This document shows, one piece after another, positions 9,011 through 18,177 of a stretch of 64,000 nt of DNA. The notes beneath the pieces are model-generated. The model did not search any database. It saw nothing but the letters and a program-made list of their open reading frames with translations, and had not been told where the DNA came from. Position 1 is the first letter of the stretch; every line of letters begins with the position of its first letter. Both the position numbers and the translations under genes were made by a program. Origin of the DNA: Deltaproteobacteria bacterium (GTDB lineage Bacteria; Desulfobacterota; Desulfobulbia; Desulfobulbales; Desulfocapsaceae); assembly GCA_026388715.1 (NCBI GenBank), contig JAPLJF010000034.1, positions 1-64,000 of the forward strand. The letters are read 5' to 3'.

Positions 9011-9177
9011 CATATTCATGAAAAGTCCAATCACGACCTCTTTTAAACCATAACTTACTGAAATTATTAAATACATCTTTGCCATGTTTAACTTTTTACG
9101 AGATCATCATGAGTAAAGTCTCTACCTTATTCGTCCAATATTCATAAACTAAACAATACGTAGAAAATTAACTAAAT

Positions 9178-10836
9178 ATGATACAACACCAACTAAAACA
9201 AGTCATTGACGCCTGTTTTGAACAGGGGGTCAGTGTAGGAGAATGGCCGGCAGATCTGGCCGGGAAATATACGGTAGAAGTCCCTAAACGGGAGGGCCAT
9301 GGGGATTTTTCCACCAATATGGCCCTGATTCTTGCGGGCAAGCAGAAAAGCAACCCCCGGCAGATCGCCGCCCAACTGGTGGCCATTCTCGAAAAAGAAA
9401 CGGAACTCATCGATCATCTGGAGATTGCCGGCCCCGGGTTTGTCAATATCTTCCTGAAGGACAGGGTCTGGCAGCATGCGCTTTTTCCAGTGCTTGAACA
9501 GCGGGATCATTTTGGTCTCTCCACGATTGGCAATGGCAAAAGAGTGATGGTGGAGTTCGTCAGTGCCAATCCCACCGGCCCTCTCAGTGTTGGTCATGGT
9601 CGCCAGGCCATCCTTGGTGACACCATTGCCCGTCTGCTGACGGCCACTGGCCATGATGTCTTCCGTGAATATTATTTCAATGATGCCGGACGGCAGATGC
9701 GGGTGCTCGGTGAGTCCACCCGGGCCAGATATCTGGAACTGCTTGGCCTGCCCAGCCAGTTTCCGGAAGACGGGTATCAAGGAGATTATATCCAGGATAT
9801 TGCCAGAGAAATGATTGCCGAACATGGAGATTCTCTCAAAAACCATACGGATGTCGCCCCCTTCACCGAAAAGGCCAAAGAATTGATCTTCAAGGATATT
9901 GCCGGGACCCTGCAACGGATGGGGATTGTTTTTGACAACTATTTCAACGAACACACCCTCTATGAGAATGGCCATGTGGACTCGGTGGTCGCCGAGCTCA
10001 GGGCCAAAGGGCTCGTCTATGAAAAAGAGGGCGCTACCTGGTTCAAGACCACCGAGTTTGGCCAGGAGCAGGACCGGGTTATCATCAAGAGTACCGGCGA
10101 GCCCACCTACCGCCTGCCTGACATCGCCTATCACCGGGAAAAATTCCGGCGCAACTTTGACTGGCTGATCAACGTGTTCGGCTCCGATCATATCGCCACC
10201 GTCCCTGATGTGCTGGCCGGAGTGCGGGCCCTTGGCTATGACGACTCCAAGGTAACGGTAGTCCTCCATCAGTTTGTGACCCTGATGCGTGATGGCAAAC
10301 AGGTGAAGATGTCCACTCGCAAGGCGACCTTTGTCACGGTGGACGAACTCCTTGATGAGGTTGGGGTTGACGTGGCCCGCTTCTTTTTCATGATGCGCAA
10401 GGCCGACAGCCAGCTTGAGTTTGACCTGGATCTGGCCACCAAAGAGAGTCAGGAAAATCCTGTCTATTATGTTCAATATGCCCATGCCCGGATCTGCTCT
10501 ATCCTGCGTCAGGCCGGGGAAAAGGGAGTGGAAAAACTTCCCTTGCCGGATGTGGATATCTCCCTGCTGACTGAGCCAGAGGAATTGCAGCTATTAAAAA
10601 GCATGGCCGCCTTCCCGGCCATGATTGAAGACGCGGCGACAGGTCTTGCCCCACACCGGGTCATATTTTTCCTGATGGAGCTTGCAGGTCAGTTTCATAG
10701 CTATTATAACAAACACAAAGTTATTACTGATGCCATTGCCCTGAGTCAATCCAGGCTCTGCCTGATGGAGGGCTTGCAGGTGGTCTTCCAGAACGGACTA
10801 CGAATTGTCGGATTGACCGCACCTGAAGAGATGTGA
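9178..10836 (+). CDS. argS: Arginyl-tRNA synthetase
   Basis: This class Ia synthetase charges tRNA(Arg) in the cytoplasm. Its 552 residues include the N-terminal Add-1 domain (~1-110), the HIGH-type signature NPTGPLSVGHG (131-141), the catalytic Rossmann fold, KMS-type loop VKMSTRKATFVT (~377) and the DALR anticodon-binding domain at the C-terminus (FLMELAGQFHSYYNKHKV...). The ATG at 9178 fits the family. It begins a compact run with the small membrane protein, the argA-like gene and secA. Confidence 0.97.
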   Translation: MIQHQLKQVIDACFEQGVSVGEWPADLAGKYTVEVPKREGHGDFSTNMALILAGKQKSNPRQIAAQLVAILEKETELIDHLEIAGPGFVNIFLKDRVWQHALFPVLEQRDHFGLSTIGNGKRVMVEFVSANPTGPLSVGHGRQAILGDTIARLLTATGHDVFREYYFNDAGRQMRVLGESTRARYLELLGLPSQFPEDGYQGDYIQDIAREMIAEHGDSLKNHTDVAPFTEKAKELIFKDIAGTLQRMGIVFDNYFNEHTLYENGHVDSVVAELRAKGLVYEKEGATWFKTTEFGQEQDRVIIKSTGEPTYRLPDIAYHREKFRRNFDWLINVFGSDHIATVPDVLAGVRALGYDDSKVTVVLHQFVTLMRDGKQVKMSTRKATFVTVDELLDEVGVDVARFFFMMRKADSQLEFDLDLATKESQENPVYYVQYAHARICSILRQAGEKGVEKLPLPDVDISLLTEPEELQLLKSMAAFPAMIEDAATGLAPHRVIFFLMELAGQFHSYYNKHKVITDAIALSQSRLCLMEGLQVVFQNGLRIVGLTAPEEM

Positions 10837-10852
10837 CTGGAGCCGTTGAGGG

Positions 10853-11056
10853 ATGGCCGCGACACCACGAAAGCAGACAAAAAAGATCAAGTTTGAGCTG
10901 ACGCGTAGCGCCATTGCCGGAGTGTGTGTAGTCTTTTTCTGCATCTTTCTCTGGATGTTTCTGCTGGGCGTCTGGGCAGGAGAATCTTTACTGCGGCCAT
11001 TAAAGATTACAAAGACGGAGACCAGCACGACCGCAGTGCTCAAAAAATCAGATTAG
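10853..11056 (+). CDS. Small membrane-anchored protein, possibly a SPOR protein reduced to its anchor
   Basis: A 67-residue protein with a basic N-terminus (MAATPRKQTKKIKFELTRS), one membrane helix (AIAGVCVVFFCIFLWMFLLGVWAG, ~20-43) and a short polar tail. It starts 16 nt after argS. In related bacteria a gene after argS often encodes a longer protein with the same anchor and a C-terminal SPOR (peptidoglycan-binding) domain; that comparison is from memory. Here no SPOR domain follows, since a stop closes the frame after KKSD. It could be a natural short form or a truncated remnant. Confidence 0.6.
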   Translation: MAATPRKQTKKIKFELTRSAIAGVCVVFFCIFLWMFLLGVWAGESLLRPLKITKTETSTTAVLKKSD

Positions 11057-11096
11057 TCTGCCCCACCCGACTGGTCAGACTGGAGCTATAAAGCCA

Positions 11097-11576
11097 ATGG
11101 CACCGACACAAACAATGATACGAAACGCCCGCATGGACGACGTAAAGATAATCCACTCCCTGCTCAATCATTTTGCAGCCAAAGGACTACTGCTTGGTCG
11201 TTCCATCAGTTCTCTTTATGACCATCTTCGTGACTTTATTGTTCTCACCAATGAGGCGGGCCAGATCCTTGGGGTCTGCGCCCTGCAGATCAGCTGGGAA
11301 AACCTGGCTGAGATCAGGTCGCTGGCGGTCGACGAGGCCGTCCAAGGCCAGGGATTTGGGGCGCAATTAGTCCAGGCCTGTCTTCAGGAGGCGAAAAAAC
11401 TGGAAATCGAAAAGATCTTTACCCTGACCTATCAGGCAGGTTTCTTTCGTAAACAAGGTTTTACCGATATTGACAAACGGGATCTGCCCCACAAGATCTG
11501 GAGTGATTGTCTCCACTGCCATAAGTTTCCCGACTGTGATGAGGAAGCGCTGGTCTTCACCATGAATTCAAAATAA
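11097..11576 (+). CDS. ArgA-type GNAT N-acetyltransferase (probable N-acetylglutamate synthase)
   Basis: A 159-residue single-domain GNAT enzyme. The acetyl-CoA loop is [10 protein letters not shown] (~82-91). The C-terminal signature [23 protein letters not shown] is characteristic of the short ArgA-like N-acetyltransferases that carry out the first step of arginine synthesis in several anaerobes without the kinase-like domain of classical ArgA. The Cys cluster [10 protein letters not shown] could bind metal. It lies between the argS unit and secA, ten bases before secA, in a likely operon. Confidence 0.85.
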   Translation: MAPTQTMIRNARMDDVKIIHSLLNHFAAKGLLLGRSISSLYDHLRDFIVLTNEAGQILGVCALQISWENLAEIRSLAVDEAVQGQGFGAQLVQACLQEAKKLEIEKIFTLTYQAGFFRKQGFTDIDKRDLPHKIWSDCLHCHKFPDCDEEALVFTMNSK

Positions 11577-11586
11577 AGAAAATGAT

Positions 11587-14145
11587 ATGATTGGAAAATT
11601 ACTGACAAAAGTCTTCGGCAGCACCAATGAACGGGCACTCAAACAGATTAAGCCTCTGGTAACCCGGATCAACGACCTGGAAGATTCCCTCCTGACCCTC
11701 GATGACGCGCAACTTGCCGCCAAAACCGTGGCCTTTAAAGAGCGTCTGGTCAAAGGCGAGCCCCTTGATGATCTCCTCCCTGAATCCTTTGCAGTAATAC
11801 GTGAGGCGGCCAAACGGATCCTGGGGGAGAGACACTATGATGTGCAGCTTATTGGCGGGGTCATTCTCCATCAGGGCAAAATTGCCGAGATGAAGACCGG
11901 CGAAGGCAAGACCCTGACCTCTACCCTGCCCACATATCTCAATGCCCTCACCGGGAAGGGGGTGCATCTGGTCACAGTCAACGATTATCTGGCCGCCCGT
12001 GATGCGGAATGGATGGGCAAGGTCTACCAATTCCTAGGACTCAGCGTTGGCAAGATTGTCCATGGCCTGGACGACAGCGCCCGCCGGGCCGCCTATGGTG
12101 CCGACGTCACCTATGGAACCAACAATGAGTTTGGTTTTGATTATCTGCGTGACAATATGAAATTTGAGCTGAGTGATTTCTGCCAGCGTGGATTTAACTA
12201 CGCCATTGTCGATGAGGTGGACTCCATCCTTATTGATGAGGCCCGGACTCCGCTTATTATCTCCGGTCCTGCGGAGATTTCAACCGAGCTCTATAACAAT
12301 GTCGACACGATCATGTCGCATTTCCATGCGGACGAACATTATATCGTTGATGAAAAGGCCAAGCAGGTAGCCCTGACTGAAGAAGGTGTTGCCTTGGGCG
12401 AACAACTCCTGGAAGTTGAAAATCTGTACGATCCCTCCAGCATCGAGCAACTGCACCATCTGACCCAGGCCTTGAAGGCCCATGCCCTTTTTCAGCGTGA
12501 CGTTGACTATATTGTCAAAAACGGTGAAGTCATCATCGTCGATGAGTTTACCGGCCGTACCATGGAAGGTCGGCGCTACAGCGAGGGCCTGCATCAGGCG
12601 CTTGAGGCCAAGGAGCATGTCGCAATCCAAAAGGAAAATCAGACCCTTGCCTCTATCACCTTCCAGAATTATTTCCGCATGTACGACAAGCTGTCAGGAA
12701 TGACGGGTACTGCCGACACCGAGGCCCCTGAGTTCAAGAAGATCTATGATCTGAGCGTCATTATCATGCCCACCAACCAGCCCATGATCCGCAAGGATTT
12801 TGCCGATGTAATCTATAAAAATGAGGCGGCAAAATATCGGGCAGTGGTGCAGGAGATCAAAAACCTGCATGCCATTGGCCAGCCGGTCCTGGTGGGAACC
12901 ATCTCCATTGATGTGTCCGAGAAGATCTCCACTATGTTAATAAAAGAAAAGGTTCCCCATGAGGTGCTCAATGCCAAGCAGCATGATCGTGAGGCCGAGA
13001 TTATCGCCGGCGCCGGCCAACTGGGCAAGGTGACCATTGCCACCAACATGGCAGGCCGCGGCACCGATATCAAACTGGGTGAGGGAGTGCGTGAAGTAGG
13101 CGGTCTGCATATCCTTGGCACCTCCCGCCATGAATCCAGGCGCATTGATAACCAGTTACGAGGGCGATCCGGACGTCAGGGCGATCCCGGGTCTTCACGT
13201 TTTTACCTCTCGCTCGAAGACGACCTGCTCCGTATCTTCGGTTCAGGGCGAATCGCCGGAATCATGGACAAACTGGGCATGGAGGAGGATGAGCCCATTG
13301 AACACAACATGATCTCCAAGGCCATCGAGAATGCCCAGCGCAAGGTAGAGGGACACAACTTTGACATCCGTAAACATCTGCTTGAGTATGATGATGTCAT
13401 GAACAAGCAGCGTGAGGTTATCTACCGCCAGCGTCGTGAGGTTCTGGCGGGTGAAGATCTTGTGGGTGTTATTAAAAACATGATATCCGACTTGACCGAT
13501 ACCGTGGTGGAAGATTTTTCTCAAGAACGCAAGGCCTCAGAAGATTGGGACTGGCAAGACTTTGACAAACGAATGCTGGAAACGTTCAACATTCAGCCAG
13601 GATGGAGCGAACAGGATCGTGCCGGCATGAACAAAGAGAGCTTCCGGGAGAAATTGAATGTACTCGTTGCCAATGCTTATACAGCCCAGGAACAACGCAA
13701 TACCGTGCCCATTCAGCGGCATCTGGAGCGAGTGGTGCTGTTGCAGATGGTTGACGATCTGTGGAAAGACCACCTCTTGTCCATGGACCACCTGAAACAG
13801 GGGATCGGGCTCAGGGGTTATGGCCAGAAAAATCCCTTGATTGAGTATAAAAAAGAGGGGTACCATCTGTTTATGCGGATGATTGAGATGGTCAAGGAAC
13901 AAACTGTTTTCACACTGATGCGCGTTCATGTAGTCCAGGAAGATGAGGTTGAACGCCTGGAAGAGGAACACCGCAGACGTCAGGCCCAAGAGCTGCAGTT
14001 AAACATGGGGCCGGCTGGTGTAGAAAAAAACGAAATCGCACCTCAGAAACCTGTCAAACGTGAAATTGACAAAGTAGGCCGTAATGCCGATTGCCCATGC
14101 GGTTCAGGGAAAAAATATAAAAAATGTTGTGGGCTGCCGCAATAA
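11587..14145 (+). CDS. secA: Protein translocase ATPase SecA
   Basis: SecA drives preproteins through SecYEG. The 852-residue protein shows Walker [12 protein letters not shown] (~101), [18 protein letters not shown], the Walker B/DEAD-like [21 protein letters not shown] (~208), helicase motif [17 protein letters not shown], the two-helix-finger and wing region, and a C-terminal zinc site [13 protein letters not shown] that binds SecB or the ribosome. All the usual domains are present, so it is full length. It starts ten bases after the argA-like gene with a weak AAAG site and is likely cotranscribed with the argS group. Confidence 0.98.
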   Translation: MIGKLLTKVFGSTNERALKQIKPLVTRINDLEDSLLTLDDAQLAAKTVAFKERLVKGEPLDDLLPESFAVIREAAKRILGERHYDVQLIGGVILHQGKIAEMKTGEGKTLTSTLPTYLNALTGKGVHLVTVNDYLAARDAEWMGKVYQFLGLSVGKIVHGLDDSARRAAYGADVTYGTNNEFGFDYLRDNMKFELSDFCQRGFNYAIVDEVDSILIDEARTPLIISGPAEISTELYNNVDTIMSHFHADEHYIVDEKAKQVALTEEGVALGEQLLEVENLYDPSSIEQLHHLTQALKAHALFQRDVDYIVKNGEVIIVDEFTGRTMEGRRYSEGLHQALEAKEHVAIQKENQTLASITFQNYFRMYDKLSGMTGTADTEAPEFKKIYDLSVIIMPTNQPMIRKDFADVIYKNEAAKYRAVVQEIKNLHAIGQPVLVGTISIDVSEKISTMLIKEKVPHEVLNAKQHDREAEIIAGAGQLGKVTIATNMAGRGTDIKLGEGVREVGGLHILGTSRHESRRIDNQLRGRSGRQGDPGSSRFYLSLEDDLLRIFGSGRIAGIMDKLGMEEDEPIEHNMISKAIENAQRKVEGHNFDIRKHLLEYDDVMNKQREVIYRQRREVLAGEDLVGVIKNMISDLTDTVVEDFSQERKASEDWDWQDFDKRMLETFNIQPGWSEQDRAGMNKESFREKLNVLVANAYTAQEQRNTVPIQRHLERVVLLQMVDDLWKDHLLSMDHLKQGIGLRGYGQKNPLIEYKKEGYHLFMRMIEMVKEQTVFTLMRVHVVQEDEVERLEEEHRRRQAQELQLNMGPAGVEKNEIAPQKPVKREIDKVGRNADCPCGSGKKYKKCCGLPQ

Positions 14146-14168
14146 GCGGTCACTGCTTAACTGTCAGA

Positions 14169-14199
14169 TTTGCGCTGAGCACTAAGTGCTGACCGCAAA
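14169..14199. promoter_or_regulatory. Hairpin or dyad between secA and pfkA
   Basis: The 31 bases pair as TTTGCG-CTG-AGCACT-A-AGTGCT-GAC-CGCAAA, with two six-bp arms on each side separated by a CTG/GAC mismatch block. It is followed by only a short A/T run, so it is not a classical terminator. It could be an operator or a weak attenuator ahead of pfkA. Confidence 0.45.
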
Positions 14200-14234
14200 A
14201 TGCTCCTTTCCATCATCTTCAAGGGAAAACGCAC

Positions 14235-15368
14235 ATGGCAAAACATGTAGGCATTCTCACAGCGGGCGGGGACTGCCCAGGTCTCAACGCCGCAATCCGC
14301 GCCATCGGCAAGGGCGCCATGAATACCGATATGCAGGTAATTGGCTTTCGTGATGGGTTTCGCGGGTTGATGGAGAACCGGACTGTCCAGCTGGAGGGTG
14401 AGTCGATGATGGGGCTGCTGACCCTGGGCGGCACCATTCTTGGCACCAGTCGTGACAAACCGCATAAGATGCCGGTAGGCGGGACCCTGATGGACATGAC
14501 TGACGTTATTGTTGATAATTACCATAGTCACCATCTTGACGCCCTGATCTGCATCGGCGGCGGCGGAACCCAGAAAAACGCCTATCGCCTGGCACAAAAA
14601 GGTCTCAATATCATCACCCTGCCCAAGACCATTGACAATGACGTGGCCATGACCGATATCAGCTTCGGTTATGACACGGCGCTGTCCATTGCCGCCGAGG
14701 CCATCGACCGCCTGCACTCCACTGCCCACAGCCATCATCGCATTATTGTTGTCGAGGTCATGGGCCATAATGCCGGCTGGCTGGGACTTGGCGCCGGCCT
14801 GGCAAGCGGGGCCGACGTTATCCTCATCCCCGAAATCCCGTACGATATTCAACTGGTGGCCAATGCCATCCGTAAACGTGTGCACCGGGGGCGTAATTTC
14901 AGCATTGTGGCCGTCTCTGAAGGAGCGCTTTCACTGGAAGAACATAAAACCTTGGTTGACCTTCAAACCAGAAAAGAAGAGGCCAAGGCGCAGGATGAAA
15001 AGAAGATGATGCGGCAGATTGTGGCCGCCCTGACCAAATTTGAGGCAAAACGAGCCAATCACACTCTGGATCTGGCCCGGAACCTGGAAAAATTAACCGG
15101 ACTTGAGGCGCGACTGACCATTCTTGGTCATCTGCAACGAGGAGGTACACCGTCAGCCGCTGACCGAGTGCTGTCCACTAAACTTGGCACCGCCTGTGTC
15201 CGTCTGATCAATGAAGGGGTTTTCGGAGTGATGATAGCGGTGCAAGGCCGAAAGATTGTGCCGGTGCCGCTGGAAGACGTTGTCAACAAACGGAAGGTTG
15301 TGCCGCTGGATCATGCCTGGATTGAATCAGCCCGCAGTGTGGGCACCTGCCTGGGTGATTGCCGGTAA
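14235..15368 (+). CDS. pfkA: 6-phosphofructokinase (phosphoryl donor uncertain)
   Basis: It phosphorylates fructose 6-phosphate in glycolysis. The 377-residue protein has the PFK N-terminal loop [17 protein letters not shown] (6-22), catalytic TIDND (132-136) and MGHNAGW. The donor-specifying residues are unusual. The loop normally GGDGS (ATP) or GGDDT (PPi) reads GGGGT (108-112), and the second position, usually Gly in ATP enzymes and Lys in PPi enzymes, is Lys131 in LPKTIDND. This mixes the ATP and PPi patterns and drops the Asp that in E. coli helps bind Mg. It may be a mixed-substrate enzyme. A ribosome site AAGGG lies upstream. Confidence 0.88.
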   Translation: MAKHVGILTAGGDCPGLNAAIRAIGKGAMNTDMQVIGFRDGFRGLMENRTVQLEGESMMGLLTLGGTILGTSRDKPHKMPVGGTLMDMTDVIVDNYHSHHLDALICIGGGGTQKNAYRLAQKGLNIITLPKTIDNDVAMTDISFGYDTALSIAAEAIDRLHSTAHSHHRIIVVEVMGHNAGWLGLGAGLASGADVILIPEIPYDIQLVANAIRKRVHRGRNFSIVAVSEGALSLEEHKTLVDLQTRKEEAKAQDEKKMMRQIVAALTKFEAKRANHTLDLARNLEKLTGLEARLTILGHLQRGGTPSAADRVLSTKLGTACVRLINEGVFGVMIAVQGRKIVPVPLEDVVNKRKVVPLDHAWIESARSVGTCLGDCR

Positions 15369-15391
15369 AGTGATTCCGAGTAATCTGGAAT

Positions 15392-15438
15392 AAAAAAAGA
15401 GACCAGTGAACTGTAAGACGTCACTGGTCTCTTCCTGT
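15392..15438. terminator. Bidirectional terminator between pfkA and ppk2
   Basis: A 12-bp stem AGAGACCAGTGA (15398-15409) with TCACTGGTCTCT (15421-15432) has an 11-nt loop. On the minus strand it is followed by a TTTTTTTATT tail, an excellent terminator for the ppk2 pair. On the plus strand the tail CTTCCTGTTT is weaker but would serve pfkA. Confidence 0.85.
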
Positions 15439-15454
15439 TTCGTTATCTTGTTCT

Positions 15455-16366
15455 TTACCCGTGTAACTTGTCAGGGCTCAGCAGATTTTTCTGCATATGC
15501 TGCAATTCATCAATCCCTGAAATAATGATCTTCGAATCAGGGGTTAAATGTTTATCCGACAGTTTGTCGGTATAGTTCATTGACGCAAGGATAAACTTCA
15601 TGCAGTTGATCCTTGCCATCTTCTTATCATCTGAACGGATAATGGTCCAGGGAGAAAGGGACCGATTCGTCTCCGACAGCATCTGAAATTTGCGGACTGA
15701 ATACTGATCCCAGTATTTCTGGGCCAGATTATCGACAGGTGAAAGTTTGTACTGCTTCAGCGGGTCAACTTTTCTGGCATCGAACCGTTCCTTCTGTATC
15801 TCCTTGGATACAGAGAAATAAAACTTGAACAACTTGATCCCGTCTTTTACCAGAAGCTCTTCCACCATCGGCGCATCTTTCAGAAATCGCTTATTCTGCT
15901 CATCCGTACAAAAGCCCATGACCGGTTCAACCATGGCCCGATTATACCAGCTCCGATCAAAGAGAACGATTTCACCGGCATGGGGCAATTCCTCAATATA
16001 CCGTTGAAAATACCACTGACTCTGTTCAGTTTCATTCGGTTTCGTCAGGGCCACCACCCTCGTATTCCGTGGGTTCAGGTTGGTTATAATCCGCTGGATA
16101 GTGCCACCCTTCCCTGCCGCGTCCCGTCCCTCAAAAATGGCCAGTATCCGTTCGCCACTCTTCTGCATGTGTTGCTGCAGTTTCATCAATTCAATCTGCA
16201 GAACCTTTAATTCCGCCTCATACGCCAGATCACTTTCTTTTACCCAGACAGCAACACGGTCATCTTCTTTTTTGGCATCACGATTTCTCATGGCTGTCCC
16301 CTCGAGAAGATTAATCTCCCGTTTTTCATCGCTCTTTTTGTTATTTTTTGCCATGGTGTCATGCAT
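15455..16366 (-). CDS. ppk2: Polyphosphate kinase 2 (PA0141-type), second of a tandem pair
   Basis: PPK2 enzymes transfer phosphate between polyphosphate and nucleoside di- or monophosphates. The 303-residue protein has Walker A FEGRDAAGKGG (~79-89), the lid region, Walker B VLFDRSWYNRAMVEPVMGFC and the C-terminal RSDDKKMARINCMKFIL block. It resembles the one-domain PA0141 subfamily of class I, which mainly makes GTP or ATP from polyphosphate. The N-terminal ~50 residues are polar and probably disordered. Two starts are possible (16366 or 16354, MAKNNKK). It lies 62 nt downstream of a paralogue and shares its terminator. Confidence 0.93.
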   Translation of the reverse strand: MHDTMAKNNKKSDEKREINLLEGTAMRNRDAKKEDDRVAVWVKESDLAYEAELKVLQIELMKLQQHMQKSGERILAIFEGRDAAGKGGTIQRIITNLNPRNTRVVALTKPNETEQSQWYFQRYIEELPHAGEIVLFDRSWYNRAMVEPVMGFCTDEQNKRFLKDAPMVEELLVKDGIKLFKFYFSVSKEIQKERFDARKVDPLKQYKLSPVDNLAQKYWDQYSVRKFQMLSETNRSLSPWTIIRSDDKKMARINCMKFILASMNYTDKLSDKHLTPDSKIIISGIDELQHMQKNLLSPDKLHG

Positions 16367-16428
16367 CCTTAATTAGAGGGAAACAGGGTAAACGTTAGTG
16401 GAGACACAGACCTCTTTAAGTCCCTTGT

Positions 16429-17400
16429 TCAACTGAGAGGAACACCAAATTCTTTTTCCTGTTTCAACATAATTCGTAATTCTTTGTCACCGGGAATAAC
16501 AATTTCAGGATTCGCGGTAAAGTCGAGCGTTCGACTGCGTCCCCGGTATTTTACTGAATTGAGGATCAATTTCATGGTTTCCAGCCTGGCAAGATGTTTA
16601 TTATCAGAACGGATAATCCACCATTTTGAATTTTTGGTATGCGTCTTCTGCAGGAGGATCTTTTTCTTTTCCGTAAACTCATTCCATAATTCCTGCGCCT
16701 GCAGATCGACTTCGCTCAGTTTCCATTGACGGAGAGGATCGTTTTTGCGGCGTTTAAATCTTTTGGCCTGCTCCTCTTTGGTCACCGAAAAATAAAGCTT
16801 CAGGAGAATGGTTCGCCCGGCATCCAAAATAAAATTCTGCTCATACGTGGTAACCTTATGCAGAAATCGATGATATTGTTCATTGGAGCAAAAACCCATA
16901 ACCGGTTCAACCATTGCCCGATTATACCAGCTGCGATCAAAAAGCACAATTTCACCAGCATGAGGAAAACGCTCGATATAGCGCTTCATATGTAACTCTG
17001 TTCTCTGCTCATCTGTTGGTTTTCCCAGGGCCTCGATCCGATATCGTTTTTCATTCATATATCTGGTAACAGCACGGATCGTTCCCCCTTTTCCCGAGGC
17101 ATCACGACCATCAAAAAGGACAATCATCTTTTTACCGGTTCGTTCAAGATGGGCATGCATCTTGATCAGTTCAGCCTGAAAAGGCTTCAACTCTTCAGCA
17201 TTACAATAGTTGAGCAACGCTGATGCCACTATTACTTCCTTGTGTCGTGCTTTCAGAACCTCAACAAGCTTACTGCTTATTTCCACAGATGCGTGTTCTT
17301 TCAATTCATTGTCAAGATTTTTGACAAGCTGACGGATAATAGCGGTAGTTCCTTTTTGTTCCGCAACAGGGAGTTGCTTCTTTTTAGCAGCTGGCGACAT
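16429..17400 (-). CDS. ppk2: Polyphosphate kinase 2, first of a tandem pair
   Basis: A 323-residue PPK2 paralogue. I moved the start to the ATG at 17400 (MSPAAKKK...), which has AGGAG seven bases upstream; the longer ORF from 17439 has no such support. Walker A is FDGRDASGKGG, Walker B is VLFDRSWYNRAMVEPVMGFC, and the C-terminal RSDNKHLARLETMKLIL matches the partner. It differs by an extra ~55-residue helical N-terminal region, an Asp instead of Glu before GRD, and many changes in the lid, so the two may prefer different nucleotides or directions. The pair is likely one operon transcribed leftward. Confidence 0.92.
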   Translation of the reverse strand: MSPAAKKKQLPVAEQKGTTAIIRQLVKNLDNELKEHASVEISSKLVEVLKARHKEVIVASALLNYCNAEELKPFQAELIKMHAHLERTGKKMIVLFDGRDASGKGGTIRAVTRYMNEKRYRIEALGKPTDEQRTELHMKRYIERFPHAGEIVLFDRSWYNRAMVEPVMGFCSNEQYHRFLHKVTTYEQNFILDAGRTILLKLYFSVTKEEQAKRFKRRKNDPLRQWKLSEVDLQAQELWNEFTEKKKILLQKTHTKNSKWWIIRSDNKHLARLETMKLILNSVKYRGRSRTLDFTANPEIVIPGDKELRIMLKQEKEFGVPLS

Positions 17401-17835
17401 ATTAATCTCCTGGCACGAAAATGATATTTCTGTCAACAATACAAAAAAAATGAGAAGGCTATTAAATAATTACACAGGAACAAACAAAAAAACAAGAAGT
17501 GCAAACAGTATGTGGAGGACAAGAAGCAATTTAATCCTATTCTAACACAATCCGAACAATACACAGATACTGCATCTTACGTCACGATCTTTACAATCGA
17601 CAAAACTGACTCCGCACGATATCGAGACAATTAGAGAATGCCATAACAATATAAAGGACTTGATACTAATCAAACCTTTTATCTTTTTTTAGAATGGATA
17701 GTAAAAACGTTAAAAATCCAGTATGAATAAGCATTGTATCCAGTATAATTAAAGGATATTGATTTTTGTGAAAATGTGCAAAAAAACTGCCTAAAACGTA
17801 TTTATCTGCAAATCAAACGACACAAGGAGAAGACT
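17401..17835. other. AT-rich divergent intergenic region with a candidate promoter
   Basis: No gene is supported in these 435 bases. It must hold the leftward ppk2 promoter and the rightward promoter of the metal-binding protein. A perfect TATAAT at 17744-17749 (plus strand), with a poor -35 (GTATGA) 17 bp upstream, is the best candidate for the latter. CCAGTAT(G/A)A occurs twice as a short direct repeat (17719 and 17740). Confidence 0.4.
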
Positions 17836-18030
17836 ATGACAACAATTAAGATTAAAGGCATGAGCTGTCAACACTGTGTAGGCTCTACCAAAAAAGCACT
17901 TGAAGCAATAGACGGAATTTCCAATGTCCAGATAAATCTGGCACAAGGGGAAGCGACATTTGACGGCAAGGTAGATATCCAAACAGTGAAAGAGGCAATC
18001 ACCAGGATTGGCTTTGAGGTAATACAATAA
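17836..18030 (+). CDS. CopZ-like heavy-metal-associated (HMA) domain protein
   Basis: A 64-residue ferredoxin-fold metal chaperone, probably for Cu(I). The start is the ATG at 17836, after a strong AAGGAG site; the ORF from 17776 adds an unsupported leader. The metal site is GMSCQHCVGSTKKAL (MxCxxC, Cys 11 and 14), and the rest (VSNVQINLAQGEATFDG...AITRIGFEV) follows the usual beta-alpha-beta-beta-alpha-beta order. No P-type ATPase gene is next to it. A two-component system follows after a palindromic repeat, so metal or envelope-stress sensing by that pair is conceivable but only positional. Confidence 0.9.
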   Translation: MTTIKIKGMSCQHCVGSTKKALEAIDGISNVQINLAQGEATFDGKVDIQTVKEAITRIGFEVIQ

Positions 18031-18053
18031 GACGCTATAAATAAGATATCCAC

Positions 18054-18129
18054 CTGAATGGCCAGAGCGGCCTTAGGAGCCGTTACGAAATAGTTATAAA
18101 GAGAAAAATTATTTCGTAACGGCTCCTAA
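18054..18129. repeat. Family A intergenic repeat, copy A3 (perfect inverted repeat)
   Basis: This is the clearest copy. TTAGGAGCCGTTACGAAATA (18073-18092) and its perfect 20-base complement (18110-18129) are separated by 17 bases. It is preceded by TGAATGGCCAGAGCGGCC, the left extension shared with copies A7 and A8. It lies between the HMA gene and the sensor kinase and could also act as a transcription barrier. Confidence 0.85.
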
Positions 18130-18177
18130 CCATCACAAGGGGCAGGATGATCTGTCCTACCCCTCTTTTCAACATAT

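Noticed and set aside
9193-10485. 430-residue antisense ORF opposite argS
   Set aside because: A shadow frame of a GC-rich gene; it has no recognisable domain, while argS on the plus strand is unmistakable. The same applies to the other long antisense ORFs (for example 14157-14885, 28309-29163, 62221-63090).
17408-17425. TGGCACGAAAATGATA as a sigma-54 promoter for the HMA gene
   Set aside because: The -24 half fits but the -12 half (TGATA) does not, and it lies over 400 bases upstream.
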